Shown: positions 15,901-25,595, numbered from the stretch's first letter. The stretch: 32,322 bases of DNA from Chitinophagaceae bacterium (GCA_014379345.1 JACMLY010000171.1:1-32322); one strand, 5' to 3'. The notes: generated by a model not told the origin, from the letters alone. Numbers and translations: made by a program.

Positions 15901-17394
15901 ATGAAAAAAATATTCATCATAAGTGCTGCATATATGTCGCTTGTTTTTACATCCTGCAAAAAAGATTTTCTGGATAAAAATCCAAATGATCAGATAGCCA
16001 GCGAAACCTTCTGGAATACAGAAGCAGATGTGAAAATGGGGCTAACAGGCATATATAATGTAATGAGAGACAGAACCACCTTTAATCATGGGCGCATGAT
16101 TTGGGATGGCTTAACTGATATTGCTTACACCAAGCAGTATCCGGCAATTGCCCAGGGCATCATCGAGCCGACCACGGGCAGCGTGGTTACAAACATTTAT
16201 AACGATTGTTATGTTGGTATTTCGAGAGCCAATATATTTTTAGCAAATGCGGATAAAGCACCCATGCCGGAAGCAAACCGCACCATGTACAAAGCGGAGG
16301 CATACTTTCTGAGAGCTTACTTTTATTTTATCCTTACAGAATTTTACGGCGGAGTTCCTTTGTACACGACGCCGGTTACCATCGAGGAAGCGCAGGTGAA
16401 ACAGAGCTCAAAAGATGTTGTTGTTGCTCAGGTTTTACAGGATGTAGAAAAAGCAGTAGCCGGATTGCCCAACAATTCATATACCGGGCATGCTGTAAAA
16501 GGTTCAGCATTGGCGTTAAAAGCCCAGGTACTTATGCATAATAATAAATGGGCAGAAGCCGCTGCTGTCGCAAACGAGATTATCAACGCAGGAAAATTTA
16601 GTTTGTACAACGATTATCAAAAATTGTTTTTAACAGAGGGGCAGGAGAATAATCCGGAGATTATATTTTCCGTAAGGTTTTTGAAACCCGATGCTCCTAT
16701 GATCACCAACAACGATCATAACCCGGATCTGATTGGAGCACATGGACACTCGCTATCGGCCCTTAAAAATTTTGTTGATGAATTTGAAGCAACCGATGGC
16801 TTACCCATTGGCCAGTCCCCTTTGTTCAATCCTGCCAACTACAAGCTAAACAGGGATCCCCGCCTGAAATACAATGTGCGGGATGAAAATGATAAAATGA
16901 TCGTTAACGGTGCGCCATATAACGGGGAAAGCTGGACAACTCCGTACAGTATCGAAAAATATGTGAACTGGAAAAATGCGCCTTATTCCTTTGAAACAAG
17001 AAGCGACCAGGATTATATCGTATTTCGATACGCTCAGGTTTTATTAATATATGCCGAATCAAAGAACGAGGCCTCCGGCCCTGATGCATCTGTTTATGCA
17101 GCAGTGAATGCCGTTCGTGCAAGACCAACTGTAAATATGCCGGCCTTGCCTGCAGGACTCGACAAAGATGCTATGAGAGTACGGATAAGGCACGAAAGGG
17201 TAGTAGAATTAGGAATGGAGGGGTTAAGGTATTGGGATTTAAAGCGATGGAAAATTGCAGAAACAATTATACCAACAATTGTTGATCCTTCGGGCATTAA
17301 GCGTGTCTTTAATCCCGCAAAGCATTATTTATTCCCATTTTCGCTGAGTGAGAGAGATAGAAATCCAAACCTGGAGCAAAATCCTGGTTACTAA
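15901..17394 (+). CDS. SusD/RagB-family nutrient-binding lipoprotein
   Basis: The product has 497 residues from the ATG at 15901 (15 bp after the susC stop); an in-frame TTG six bases earlier is unlikely. MKKIFIISAAYMSLVFTSC is a lipoprotein signal with Cys19. DFLDKNPNDQIASETFW is the SusD N-terminal signature. TPR-like helices follow, for example YKAEAYFLRAYFYFILTEFYGGVPL around 130-155. The C-terminal part has RHERVVELGMEGLRYWDLKRW and YLFPFSLSERDRNPNLEQNPGY, standard endings for the family. It should cap the SusC barrel at the cell surface and bind the glycan. It is the last gene before an intrinsic terminator, so susC-susD form a two-gene transcription unit. Confidence 0.96.
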   Translation: MKKIFIISAAYMSLVFTSCKKDFLDKNPNDQIASETFWNTEADVKMGLTGIYNVMRDRTTFNHGRMIWDGLTDIAYTKQYPAIAQGIIEPTTGSVVTNIYNDCYVGISRANIFLANADKAPMPEANRTMYKAEAYFLRAYFYFILTEFYGGVPLYTTPVTIEEAQVKQSSKDVVVAQVLQDVEKAVAGLPNNSYTGHAVKGSALALKAQVLMHNNKWAEAAAVANEIINAGKFSLYNDYQKLFLTEGQENNPEIIFSVRFLKPDAPMITNNDHNPDLIGAHGHSLSALKNFVDEFEATDGLPIGQSPLFNPANYKLNRDPRLKYNVRDENDKMIVNGAPYNGESWTTPYSIEKYVNWKNAPYSFETRSDQDYIVFRYAQVLLIYAESKNEASGPDASVYAAVNAVRARPTVNMPALPAGLDKDAMRVRIRHERVVELGMEGLRYWDLKRWKIAETIIPTIVDPSGIKRVFNPAKHYLFPFSLSERDRNPNLEQNPGY

Positions 17395-17432
17395 AAAGTT
17401 ATTTCATATGCAAGTAGTATACAGTAATCTGG

Positions 17433-17457
17433 TCCCCTGTTTTTACAGGGGATTTTT
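17433..17457 (+). terminator. Intrinsic terminator after susD
   Basis: TCCCCTGT (17433-17440) and ACAGGGGA (17445-17452) form a perfect 8-bp GC-rich stem with a TTTT loop and a TTTTT tail. It separates the SusCD transcription unit from the hydrolase gene. Some read-through may remain, as in other loci of this kind. Confidence 0.85.
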
Positions 17458-17572
17458 AAATCAGACTAATGATCACGCTACAAGACCTTAAACTTCTGTA
17501 TGGATATATTTAAATTACTGTTTGTAAATGAGAACTTTTCAACGCGTGAATATTTCTCCTAAATAAAAAAAG

Positions 17573-20134
17573 ATGAAATTATTATTGATGGTAAACAGCC
17601 TTGGTATATATGGTAAGAAAATTTGGCAAAAACGAAAAATCGATACGGTTTTAATTTTATTATTATTGTTTTTTGCCAGGGCTAATGCTCAAACAGCTGC
17701 CGGGTTTAATAAAAATGCTGTGCAAAAAAATGATCCTGCAGCAGTTTTTCGCAATCCCCCCGAGGCAGCGAAACCGGGTGTACTCTGGATGTGGATGGGC
17801 TCTAACTTAAGTAAGGCAGGCATCACCAAAGACCTCGAAGAACTAAAAAAAGCAGGGTATAACAGAACCACGATGTTTCATCTTGCTGATGTTACAACAC
17901 CATGGGCGGGATACATAGGCAAAAGTTCAACACCTGAGATTATTTCGTGGACAGAACCTTGGTGGAAAATGGTTAGGCATGCAGCGGAAGAGTCAAAGCG
18001 GTTAGGTATGGACTTTGGGATGTTCAACAGTCCAGGGTACACTACAACCGGAGGTAAATGGATAACCCCGGAACTTTCTATGCAGGAGGTATCCTGGTCG
18101 GAGACTAAAGTAAGCGGGAATGCACGTATCAATATCAATTTAAAACGTCCTGAAGTGAATCCGCGTGCCAATCAACATTTCCCGCATCACAATCCCGAAA
18201 CAGGAAAATTAGAAAAGCCTGAAATTCCTGCCAGGATAACTTATTATAAGGATATAGCCGTGGTGGCGGTACCAGCTTCCGGCATCATTCCAAAAAAGAG
18301 CATTGTCGATCTAACCTCAAAAATGCAGGCAGATGGCTATATACAATGGGATGCCCCTGCAGGTGAGTGGAGCATTTACCGGTTCGGACACACAACAAGA
18401 GGCACATTGATTCAACCTGCGCAATGGGAAGCTACTGGTTTGGAAAACGATAAAATCAATCAGGCTGCAATGGATTTTCATATGGACTATGTGATTACTG
18501 AAATACGAAAGCATCTTGGCGATTTGATTGGAAACGGTTTTACCCATTTACATTTTGACAGTTACGAAGCAGGCACTCCCACATGGACGCCACTAATGCG
18601 TGAAGAGTTCTTAAAAAGAAAAGGATATGATATTATTCCTTACCTGCCATCATTTGCAAAACGGATTGTGGGAAGCAAAGAGGACTCTGCAAAATTTGCA
18701 CAAGACTTTGATGGAACAATAGAAGACCTTTATAGAGATGTGTATTTTACGACGATCGAAAAAAAATTAAGAGCCGCCAATCTTACTTTTTTATGTGAGC
18801 CCTATGGTGGTCCATGGCGACAGGATGATATCATGCCTCTCATTCATAATGTGATGACTGAGTTCTGGACACATAATGGCAAGTATGCGCCCTACGAACT
18901 TGATCCCACAGTTGCTGCCTTAAGAAAATCAGGACAGAACATTGTAGAAGCTGAAGCTTTTACAGGCGACTATAAAGTAAGTAAGTGGAACGAAACGCCT
19001 GCGTGGGTAAAATCAATTGGTGATGCCGCCTTTTGCGCCGGGGTTAACCGGATGATCCTCCACCGCTTTGTACAACAGCCATGGACTGATAAATACAAGC
19101 CCGGTGCTACCATGGGGCAATGGGGCACCCATTTCGACCGTACACAAACCTGGTGGGAACCAGGAAAAGCCTTGGTTGCATATTGGGCCCGATGCCAGGC
19201 TTTACTGCAATGGGGGAAAATAGTTTTGCCATCCGACGATGAATTTAAATACGACTCCACAGCAGGTAAAACAGACCTAAAACAAATTCATAGAGCTGCT
19301 GACGGTATAGACATTTACTTTATTGCCAATACGGCCCGCACCCCCGGTACCGCAAACTGCTCATTCAAAATAAGCGGGAAACAACCAGAGCTGTGGGATC
19401 CTGTAAGTGGTGCAATGCGTAATTTACCTCAATTTGAAGATATCGATGGATATACTGCTATACCGATGAAGTTTGATAGCGCACAAAGTTTTTTCATTGT
19501 CTTCAGAAGCATGATTGGTAGCAAATCGCAGGGCTTAAATTTTCCAGATACCAAACCCATAGCAACACTCACAGGATCGTGGCAGGTGAAATTCGATCCG
19601 GTTTGGGGTGGACCGAAAGAGCCTTTAACATTTGCATCACTTCAGGATTGGACGACACACACACAATCAGGCATTAAATATTTCAGCGGAACTGCTTTGT
19701 ACACCAAATCATTTGATATAGGCGTTACTCAACCAGGTAGCAACCCGCTCTATCTTGACCTTGGTGTAGTGCATCATATTGCCCGGGTAAAATTGAATGG
19801 CAGAGATTTGGGGGTCGTATGGACTGCACCGTGGAGAGCAATTATTCCTTCAGGCGTACTAAAGGCAAAAGGCAATAAAGTAGAAATATTAGTAACCAAC
19901 GTATGGGCAAATAGATTGATCGGAGATGAGCAAGAGCCTTCAGATATGGAATGGAGCGCGGCCCCATGGGGAGACCAGCAATATTTAAAAGAATTCCCCG
20001 AATGGTTTTTAAAGAATCAATCACGTCCTTCAAAAGGCAGGTACTGTTTCACTACCTGGAATTATTTTACAAAGAGTTCACCGTTGATTCCTTCGGGTTT
20101 ATTAGGGCCCGTGACCTTGGTAAAGGAACAATAG
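17573..20134 (+). CDS. GH106-like glycoside hydrolase, probable alpha-L-rhamnosidase
   Basis: The product has 853 residues. The N-terminus has a 23-residue basic n-region, then IDTVLILLLLFFARANAQ, so it is exported with cleavage near residue 40. FRNPPEAAKPGVLWMWMG is the typical entry of the GH106 (alpha-L-rhamnosidase) domain, followed by GYNRTTMFHLADV and SKRLGMDFGMFNSPGYTTTG. THLHFDSYEAGTPTWTP and VEAEAFTGDYK carry conserved acids likely to form the calcium or catalytic site. The C-terminal ~130 residues (FSGTALYTKSF, RVKLNGRDLGVVWTAPWR) form a galactose-binding-like beta-sandwich. The family removes alpha-L-rhamnose from pectin side chains and plant glycosides. GH106 is defined by few characterised members, so another deoxysugar cannot be excluded. 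Confidence 0.85.
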   Translation: MKLLLMVNSLGIYGKKIWQKRKIDTVLILLLLFFARANAQTAAGFNKNAVQKNDPAAVFRNPPEAAKPGVLWMWMGSNLSKAGITKDLEELKKAGYNRTTMFHLADVTTPWAGYIGKSSTPEIISWTEPWWKMVRHAAEESKRLGMDFGMFNSPGYTTTGGKWITPELSMQEVSWSETKVSGNARININLKRPEVNPRANQHFPHHNPETGKLEKPEIPARITYYKDIAVVAVPASGIIPKKSIVDLTSKMQADGYIQWDAPAGEWSIYRFGHTTRGTLIQPAQWEATGLENDKINQAAMDFHMDYVITEIRKHLGDLIGNGFTHLHFDSYEAGTPTWTPLMREEFLKRKGYDIIPYLPSFAKRIVGSKEDSAKFAQDFDGTIEDLYRDVYFTTIEKKLRAANLTFLCEPYGGPWRQDDIMPLIHNVMTEFWTHNGKYAPYELDPTVAALRKSGQNIVEAEAFTGDYKVSKWNETPAWVKSIGDAAFCAGVNRMILHRFVQQPWTDKYKPGATMGQWGTHFDRTQTWWEPGKALVAYWARCQALLQWGKIVLPSDDEFKYDSTAGKTDLKQIHRAADGIDIYFIANTARTPGTANCSFKISGKQPELWDPVSGAMRNLPQFEDIDGYTAIPMKFDSAQSFFIVFRSMIGSKSQGLNFPDTKPIATLTGSWQVKFDPVWGGPKEPLTFASLQDWTTHTQSGIKYFSGTALYTKSFDIGVTQPGSNPLYLDLGVVHHIARVKLNGRDLGVVWTAPWRAIIPSGVLKAKGNKVEILVTNVWANRLIGDEQEPSDMEWSAAPWGDQQYLKEFPEWFLKNQSRPSKGRYCFTTWNYFTKSSPLIPSGLLGPVTLVKEQ

Positions 20135-20250
20135 CTTTGTGGTGCCTTAGGGGAAAGCAATAATTCAAGGTAGAATACGGCTGAGTAATCTTCAATATAT
20201 CGGCCTATAATACCCTAGAAAAGCATATGCACAACAGAATATGGTCTCTC

Positions 20251-20258
20251 TATATTTG
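20251..20258 (+). promoter_or_regulatory. -7 element TATATTTG upstream of the isomerase-like gene
   Basis: TATATTTG fits TAnnTTTG and lies in the 258-bp gap after the hydrolase gene. It implies a leader of about 125 nt. No clear -33 element is seen; the gap holds nothing else I can name. The isomerase gene may thus have its own promoter. Confidence 0.3.
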
Positions 20259-20392
20259 ATTGCGCCAATCTATGATTACCTTTAATTCTTTTTATCATGA
20301 ACTTAACCAGAAAAACTTGTTTTATTTTATTCGGCAGTTATCAATTTAGCAGCACACTGTAGTCATTATCAAATCAACATCAATCAAGAAGA

Positions 20393-21916
20393 ATGAGTTT
20401 TGACGAGAATTATAACATCCAAAAGAGGCTAACAAAGAAAGAAGATATTTCTTTAAATATTATAGTTCACACATCCAACAATGGTAAGGCAGTTTCAACT
20501 TTTAAAATAGGTTTATTCGGAATAGGTCTCGATACCTATTGGCCACAGTTCGCAGGTTTAAAAGAGAGGCTTAAAAGTTATCTACATGAGGTGCATGAAA
20601 AGCTATCTGCTATACATTCTAACATCATCAACGCAGGTTTAATAGACACTGTTGACAAAGCTTTTGACGCAGGCAAAATGTTCCGTCAGCAGGATGTAGA
20701 TCTCATCGTTTTATACGTCACCACCTATGCTCTATCATCAACTGTGTTGCCAGTTGTTCAAAGGGCTAAAGTACCTGTTATTATTTTAAATTTGGCTCCT
20801 GAAGCTTCTATAGATTATAAGGCCTTCAATGCCATGAACGACAGAACGAAAATGACAGGTGAATGGTTAGCCTACTGTTCTGCCTGTCCTGTTCCTGAAA
20901 TAGCCAATGTGTTTAATCGTACAGGCATAAAGTTTCACCAGGTTACAGGCATGCTGAATAATGATGAAGAGTGCTGGAAGGAAATTGCAGAATGGGTGCA
21001 GGCCGCCAAAGTAGCCAACACGATGTTCTATAACAGGCTTGGATGTATGGGTCATTATTATAGCGGGATGCTTGATATTTATTCTGACCTCACGCAACAG
21101 TATGCACATTTCGGCGGACACATAGAACTGATTGAAGTAGAAGAACTCGCAAGCCTTCGCAAAGAAATAACAAACGAGGAGATGCAGGATCGCGTTCAGG
21201 TAATTCATGAGTCGTTTGATGTGCAACATGATTGTCCTGAAGAAGAAATACAAAAAGCCGCCATCACCTCTGTAGCGCTCGATAGGTTGGTAGATAAATA
21301 CCACCTTGGCTCTTTAGCGTACTATTATAAAGGCACTGGTAACGTAGAGAATGAGGAAGCCATCGCTTCCATTATTCTCGGTAATTCATTACTGACTGCA
21401 AGAGGCATCCCCGTAGCCGGTGAGTACGAAATAAAAAATGCACAGGCTATGAAGATCATGGATTCCTTTGGCACAGGGGGATCTTTTACCGAGTATTATG
21501 CTATGGATTATAACGATAATGTGATTTTAATGGGACATGATGGTCCCGGGCATATTGCAATTGCCGAAGGCAAAACTAAAGTGCGTCCGCTTGGCGTTTA
21601 TCATGGTAAAGTGGGCAAAGGTCTTTCAGTAGAAATGTCTGTAAAGAACGGACCCGTTACCTTGCTTTCCGTAGTAGAAAAGAAAGGCGGAAGTTTAATG
21701 CTCCTCGTTGCAGAAGGTGAATCTGTTTCAGGCCCTATTCTACAAATCGGGAACACAAACAGCCGCTATAAGTTCTCCATTGGTGCACGAGCATTTGTAA
21801 ATAATTGGAATATGCATGGACCCGCTCACCATTGTGCTGTTGGTGTTGGACACATCAGCTCGAAGATTCAAAAATTGGGAGAGTTGTTGAATATGGAAGT
21901 GGTGAAAGTGTGTTAA
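20393..21916 (+). CDS. L-arabinose/L-fucose isomerase-like protein
   Basis: The product has 507 residues and no signal peptide, so it is cytosolic. It belongs to the fucose/arabinose isomerase superfamily, which interconverts aldoses and ketoses using Mn2+. The candidate metal and base residues are present in family order: Glu344 (GEYE), Glu367 (SFTEYYAMD), His382 or His387 (GHDGPGH) and His479/His480 (HGPAHHCAVG). The N-terminal ~36 residues are an extension before KIGLFGIGLDTYW. It is more like the uncharacterised 'arabinose isomerase-like' clade than to AraA itself. Its place in the same locus suggests it processes a sugar released by the GH106 enzyme. Rhamnose normally needs a different enzyme (RhaA), so the real substrate is open. 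Confidence 0.8.
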   Translation: MSFDENYNIQKRLTKKEDISLNIIVHTSNNGKAVSTFKIGLFGIGLDTYWPQFAGLKERLKSYLHEVHEKLSAIHSNIINAGLIDTVDKAFDAGKMFRQQDVDLIVLYVTTYALSSTVLPVVQRAKVPVIILNLAPEASIDYKAFNAMNDRTKMTGEWLAYCSACPVPEIANVFNRTGIKFHQVTGMLNNDEECWKEIAEWVQAAKVANTMFYNRLGCMGHYYSGMLDIYSDLTQQYAHFGGHIELIEVEELASLRKEITNEEMQDRVQVIHESFDVQHDCPEEEIQKAAITSVALDRLVDKYHLGSLAYYYKGTGNVENEEAIASIILGNSLLTARGIPVAGEYEIKNAQAMKIMDSFGTGGSFTEYYAMDYNDNVILMGHDGPGHIAIAEGKTKVRPLGVYHGKVGKGLSVEMSVKNGPVTLLSVVEKKGGSLMLLVAEGESVSGPILQIGNTNSRYKFSIGARAFVNNWNMHGPAHHCAVGVGHISSKIQKLGELLNMEVVKVC

Positions 21917-21947
21917 TGCTCAATAAAAACCATTGTCAATATACTAA

Positions 21948-22032
21948 ACGAGAAACGTGAAAGGGTAGACGTGAAATACCAGATTTTATAAATCAGCGCT
22001 TCTTTTCAAGTCTCACCTCTCATGTCTCACGG
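21948..22032. repeat. GTGAGA-family intergenic repeat between convergent genes
   Basis: ACGTGAAAGGGTAGACGTGAA on one side faces TTTCAAGTCTCACCTCTCATG on the other, partly complementary across about 30 bp. The words CTCACCTCTCA and CTCACG match, in complement, the repeat at 7249-7295. It fills the gap between the convergent isomerase and PHP-like genes and may serve as a two-way terminator. Confidence 0.5.
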
Positions 22033-22037
22033 TTTGC

Positions 22038-24131
22038 TTATTCCAACCAAACCTGCTGTGTAAAGGCTCCATTAGCGGCGATATCCCACACTTCGACCCT
22101 AACCCATTTCCGGTTTTTCAGATTGGTCTTAAAGGAAAATTTTTTGTTACCAAATGCATAGGTATCGTTCAGATTCATTCGCTCCCGGTATACTTGCTGA
22201 CCATCACCTGAAACGATTTCTGCAAAATTTAACGGGAAGGTCCAGTTAACCGAAAGCAAAATTTCTGATTGACCGGCTTTAGTTATATGAGAAGTTTCAC
22301 CGGCATTTTTTCCATTTACACTAAATGAGGGCAGCAGTACTTCACCTGTTGTAACAAAAAATTTCCCCTTGCGAATAGCATCCAAAACCGGCTGCCAGCT
22401 ATCTTCATAATTAGGGATCTTATCCAGCTGAAGGTAGTTTACGTTTAGATGCGCGTACATTTCATTTTCATGTGTTATAGTAAAAATGTCAGACTCGCCA
22501 ATCACATGTTTTTTCAGGCCCCAGTTCGACATATCATCCATCAGGTTCAGCACACGCTTGCTTAGTGTGGGGATAGACAGATCAGCAGGAATAGATTTCC
22601 AGGCAGCGCCCATAAAGGTTTCCGACTTAAAAAAATCTTCATTTTTATATAAATCGGGATATCCCGTAGAACTTTTGGTGCGTGCATGGGCCGTCCATGC
22701 CAATCCATTTTCAAGTTTAAGCAATTCGAGCATCTCGTTTTTATCATTGATGCGATAGACCGTACCATATCTTGGATCACTGGTAACAAAAGGCATGTCA
22801 GGCTTTCTTGACATGATCCAGTATACAGGTTTTGGAAAAAAATCAAGCCAGTGTCCGCCATAAAAATTATTTGGCTCTTCTCCGGGCAATAATAGAAAAC
22901 TTTTGTCTGATAAGCGTTTACATTGTTCAAATAAAGCATGCAATTCCTTTAGCCTTTCTTCATCCGGTCCCTTTGGATGGCCAGTTCCGTGAAACTCTCC
23001 GAGATGAACAATGTTCACTCCTGTTTTTTTAAATACATCCACGAATTCAGGCTTCTCTGGCACCGGCGTGTTGGCAAGCACAACTTTCATAGTAAATTCA
23101 TTATGAAAATGACTTTGGAAAGTTTTATATCCTGGTAAAGGAGTATATGAATCATTGTGGGTAAACTTTTTAACATCTTCTAAAACTGAACCGGCTTTAT
23201 CTGTACTTAACAGGCAAAAAAAGCTTAGCCGTTGTTTTGTTTTTGGAGGCGCATTGAACCACGGAACAAAACGTTTGTCGCCAAATGGGTCTTGTCTGAT
23301 TCCAATTCCAAAACCAGGAAGTATTTTCATGTAGTTATTGCCATACCAGGTAAATTTTAAATTAAAGGCTTCATCAAGCGGATAAAAATACTGATGCGGC
23401 GCAGGGAAAAGAGCAAGGCTTCCACCCTCATTCTCCCCAATGATTGTGCGATATTTTACCGGGATGTTTTTACTGGTGTCTTGTAAATCTGCAGTGGCCG
23501 TTTGAAGATCATCTTCAGTATCGGACCATGCAATATTATTCCATGCCTTTTGTTTGCTCACTAATCCTGCATCGTATAAAATAGCCGTTGAGTCTATCTC
23601 TGTGGACATGACTGCCGCAATATTAAACAATGGGCTGCCATTAAAGAAAGTGATTTCAATTGTGCCTTTAAAAGAAGCTGCATCTACTTCGGATATCGTT
23701 ACGATTGTTTGAATTCCTGCACTCGTCACCATTCCATTCCTCTTTTCAAAATCAACAACGTAAGATTTAAACGGTCTTGTAGGAACCTTGTCAAAAAAAG
23801 CATCCCATCCACCACTGGCAGGGCTTAAGGTTCTTTTGCCGATAGTAAGTATAAAAGATGGATCAAGTTGGGAAGCAATTTCTTTAAATTGTCCGCTCTT
23901 GCTCATGCTGATCTTTGAAAATAAAGGCTTATCCTTCTTTAAATTCAACAACACCCGGCCCTTTTCCGTTTTTCCGACAGGCCACGTTATCTCAAGTATA
24001 TCTCCCCTGACCGATACTATGCTTCCATTTTTTTTATCAAACCTGGAGAGGTCAATAGGGATTTGACTAACAGACGGAATAAATGAAAGCAATATGAAAT
24101 AAAGGATTGAAAATTTTATTTCCATAGTCAT
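22038..24131 (-). CDS. Exported PHP-like protein of unknown function
   Basis: The product has 697 residues with a signal peptide (MEIKFSILYFILLSFIPSVS; ATG at 24131 or 24125). Residues ~25-320 form an all-beta region without a family I can name. From about 335 a PHP-type metal-site pattern appears: HFH at 341-343, EFH at 379-381, GEE at 417-419, TAHARTK with His482, ESD with Asp548 and His561. The order is that of PHP (polymerase and histidinol phosphatase) amidohydrolase-like folds. The last ~95 residues look like a beta-sandwich. In the periplasm such an enzyme could hydrolyse a phosphoester, lactone or ester on the imported glycan, but no activity can be read. It is the only gene of the locus on the minus strand besides the regulator. 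Confidence 0.6.
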   Translation of the reverse strand: MTMEIKFSILYFILLSFIPSVSQIPIDLSRFDKKNGSIVSVRGDILEITWPVGKTEKGRVLLNLKKDKPLFSKISMSKSGQFKEIASQLDPSFILTIGKRTLSPASGGWDAFFDKVPTRPFKSYVVDFEKRNGMVTSAGIQTIVTISEVDAASFKGTIEITFFNGSPLFNIAAVMSTEIDSTAILYDAGLVSKQKAWNNIAWSDTEDDLQTATADLQDTSKNIPVKYRTIIGENEGGSLALFPAPHQYFYPLDEAFNLKFTWYGNNYMKILPGFGIGIRQDPFGDKRFVPWFNAPPKTKQRLSFFCLLSTDKAGSVLEDVKKFTHNDSYTPLPGYKTFQSHFHNEFTMKVVLANTPVPEKPEFVDVFKKTGVNIVHLGEFHGTGHPKGPDEERLKELHALFEQCKRLSDKSFLLLPGEEPNNFYGGHWLDFFPKPVYWIMSRKPDMPFVTSDPRYGTVYRINDKNEMLELLKLENGLAWTAHARTKSSTGYPDLYKNEDFFKSETFMGAAWKSIPADLSIPTLSKRVLNLMDDMSNWGLKKHVIGESDIFTITHENEMYAHLNVNYLQLDKIPNYEDSWQPVLDAIRKGKFFVTTGEVLLPSFSVNGKNAGETSHITKAGQSEILLSVNWTFPLNFAEIVSGDGQQVYRERMNLNDTYAFGNKKFSFKTNLKNRKWVRVEVWDIAANGAFTQQVWLE

Positions 24132-24231
24132 TTTCTAGATGGTTAATATTAAATCTTAAAAGATATACATTTTCCGGAAGGAAATTTCGCAACATTTTCT
24201 TGCGCTAACGAGACAAAAATCATTCTGTTAA

Positions 24232-24597
24232 GGGATTGCGCGAAAATATTATCATTGCTCTACGGTAAATAATGGAATTGTCAGTTTTAGTACTTATGCA
24301 GGTGATCTGGGCGGATTCCAACTCGATCCAAATTCGCTGATCGTCGACTACCCGGGATTGCAATTGCAACGGCAATTCTATTCTCCCGTATATGATATTG
24401 ACCAAAGATCCGATCGGCTTCCTGATTTTCGAAACGTATTGTTCTGGTCACCGGATATAAAAACGGATGGGAAAGGAAAAAATGAATTATCTTTTTATAC
24501 GTCAGAGCTTCCTGGCAAATATATGGTAGTCGTACAGGGAATAACTGCACAGGACTATGCCGGAAGTACAAATATGATTTTTTCGGTGACCAGCTAA
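24232..24597 (+). pseudogene. C-terminal remnant of a large macroglobulin/plug-type outer membrane-associated protein
   Basis: The frame is open from 24232 to a TGA/TAA-type stop at 24595-24597 but has no usable start. It encodes about 121 residues including QFYSPVYDIDQRSDRLPDF, RNVLFWSPDIKTDGKGK and GKYMVVVQGITAQDYAG. These match, in order, the C-terminal end of long Bacteroidota proteins that combine macroglobulin-like and TonB-plug-like domains ('FYSP-Y ... P-DFR ... LYW-PD ... FYTSD ... V-GI'). The missing ~600+ residues and the absence of a start make it a remnant. It abuts the start of the PHP-like gene, so that gene may have arrived by replacing the 5' part. Confidence 0.65.
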
Positions 24598-24655
24598 GCC
24601 GTTAAGAAATGAAGCAGGCAACATTCATGTAATCACCCATTATAAAACCATTCTT

Positions 24656-25495
24656 ATGGCAACACGTAGACAATTTTTAGTAAGTACCGGCGCAGTCGCA
24701 TTAGGTTCAACGATACTGCCCTCATTTATGGAAACACCAAAGAAAGTAAAGGATGTTGGAATTGAGTTGTATACTTTTCGCAAAGAAATGATGGCCGATG
24801 CGCTGGGTACATTAAAGCAAATTGCAACATTGGGCATCAAAGAAATCGAATCGGCGAGAAGCACAAAAGGGCATTATTATGGTTACAAGCCAAAGGAGAT
24901 GAAACAGGTCTGTAATGAACTTGGAATGACCCTCCGCAGTGGCCACGTACATATCGATGATCAATGGCAACAAACGATCAATGATGCTGCCGAAGCAGGG
25001 CAGGAATATGTGATATGTTCCTCCATGCCGGTAAATGGACAGAATGTTTCGAACTATAAAAAAGTGGCAGAGATTTTTAATAAGGCAGGGGAGGATTGCA
25101 GGAAGTTAAATATGAAATTTGGCTATCATAATCACGAGTATGAATTTGAGCGGGAAAGCGGGCAGGTTTTATATGATGTATTGCTAAACAATACGCAAGC
25201 AGACCTGGTGCATATGCAGCTTGATTTAGGCTGGGTGATAGTGGCAGGCAAAAATCCCATTGATTACTTCAATAAATTCCCCGGTCGGTTTCCGCTCTGG
25301 CATTTGAAAGATATGGACATGGCAAAAAAGCACAGTACAGAATTTGGCAAAGGAGGCCTTGATATTAAAACAATGTTTAGAAATGAAAAGCAATCAGGAA
25401 TGAAATATTTTTTTATTGAGCAGGAAGAATATTCGAACACGCCTCTTGAAAGTATGCAACACAATATGGCATATCTCAAGAAATTGGAATTCTGA
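24656..25495 (+). CDS. Tat-exported sugar phosphate isomerase/epimerase-like TIM-barrel protein
   Basis: The product has 279 residues. MATRRQFLVSTGAVALGS is a twin-arginine signal (Arg4-Arg5) with a hydrophobic core, so the protein is exported folded, with its metal already bound. The body is the xylose-isomerase-like TIM barrel (AP_endonuc_2 family): VGIELYTFRKEMM, YHNHEYEFE, QLDLGWVIVAGKNP, WHLKDMD and FIEQEEY carry the expected metal ligands (the His of YHNH, the Asp of LDLGW, the His of WHLKD, the Glu of FIEQEE). Periplasmic members in Bacteroidetes act on keto- or oxidised sugars rather than sugar phosphates. The likely role is isomerisation, epimerisation or elimination on a periplasmic sugar of this locus. 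Confidence 0.88.
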   Translation: MATRRQFLVSTGAVALGSTILPSFMETPKKVKDVGIELYTFRKEMMADALGTLKQIATLGIKEIESARSTKGHYYGYKPKEMKQVCNELGMTLRSGHVHIDDQWQQTINDAAEAGQEYVICSSMPVNGQNVSNYKKVAEIFNKAGEDCRKLNMKFGYHNHEYEFERESGQVLYDVLLNNTQADLVHMQLDLGWVIVAGKNPIDYFNKFPGRFPLWHLKDMDMAKKHSTEFGKGGLDIKTMFRNEKQSGMKYFFIEQEEYSNTPLESMQHNMAYLKKLEF

Positions 25496-25595
25496 CCGGT
25501 TACTGCTTTATCGTTTTATTTTATCTGCCCTAAAAAAAGGCATATAATGTATTTTGCCCTCTTAGTAGTATATTCATTTACCAAATCGCTGCTAC

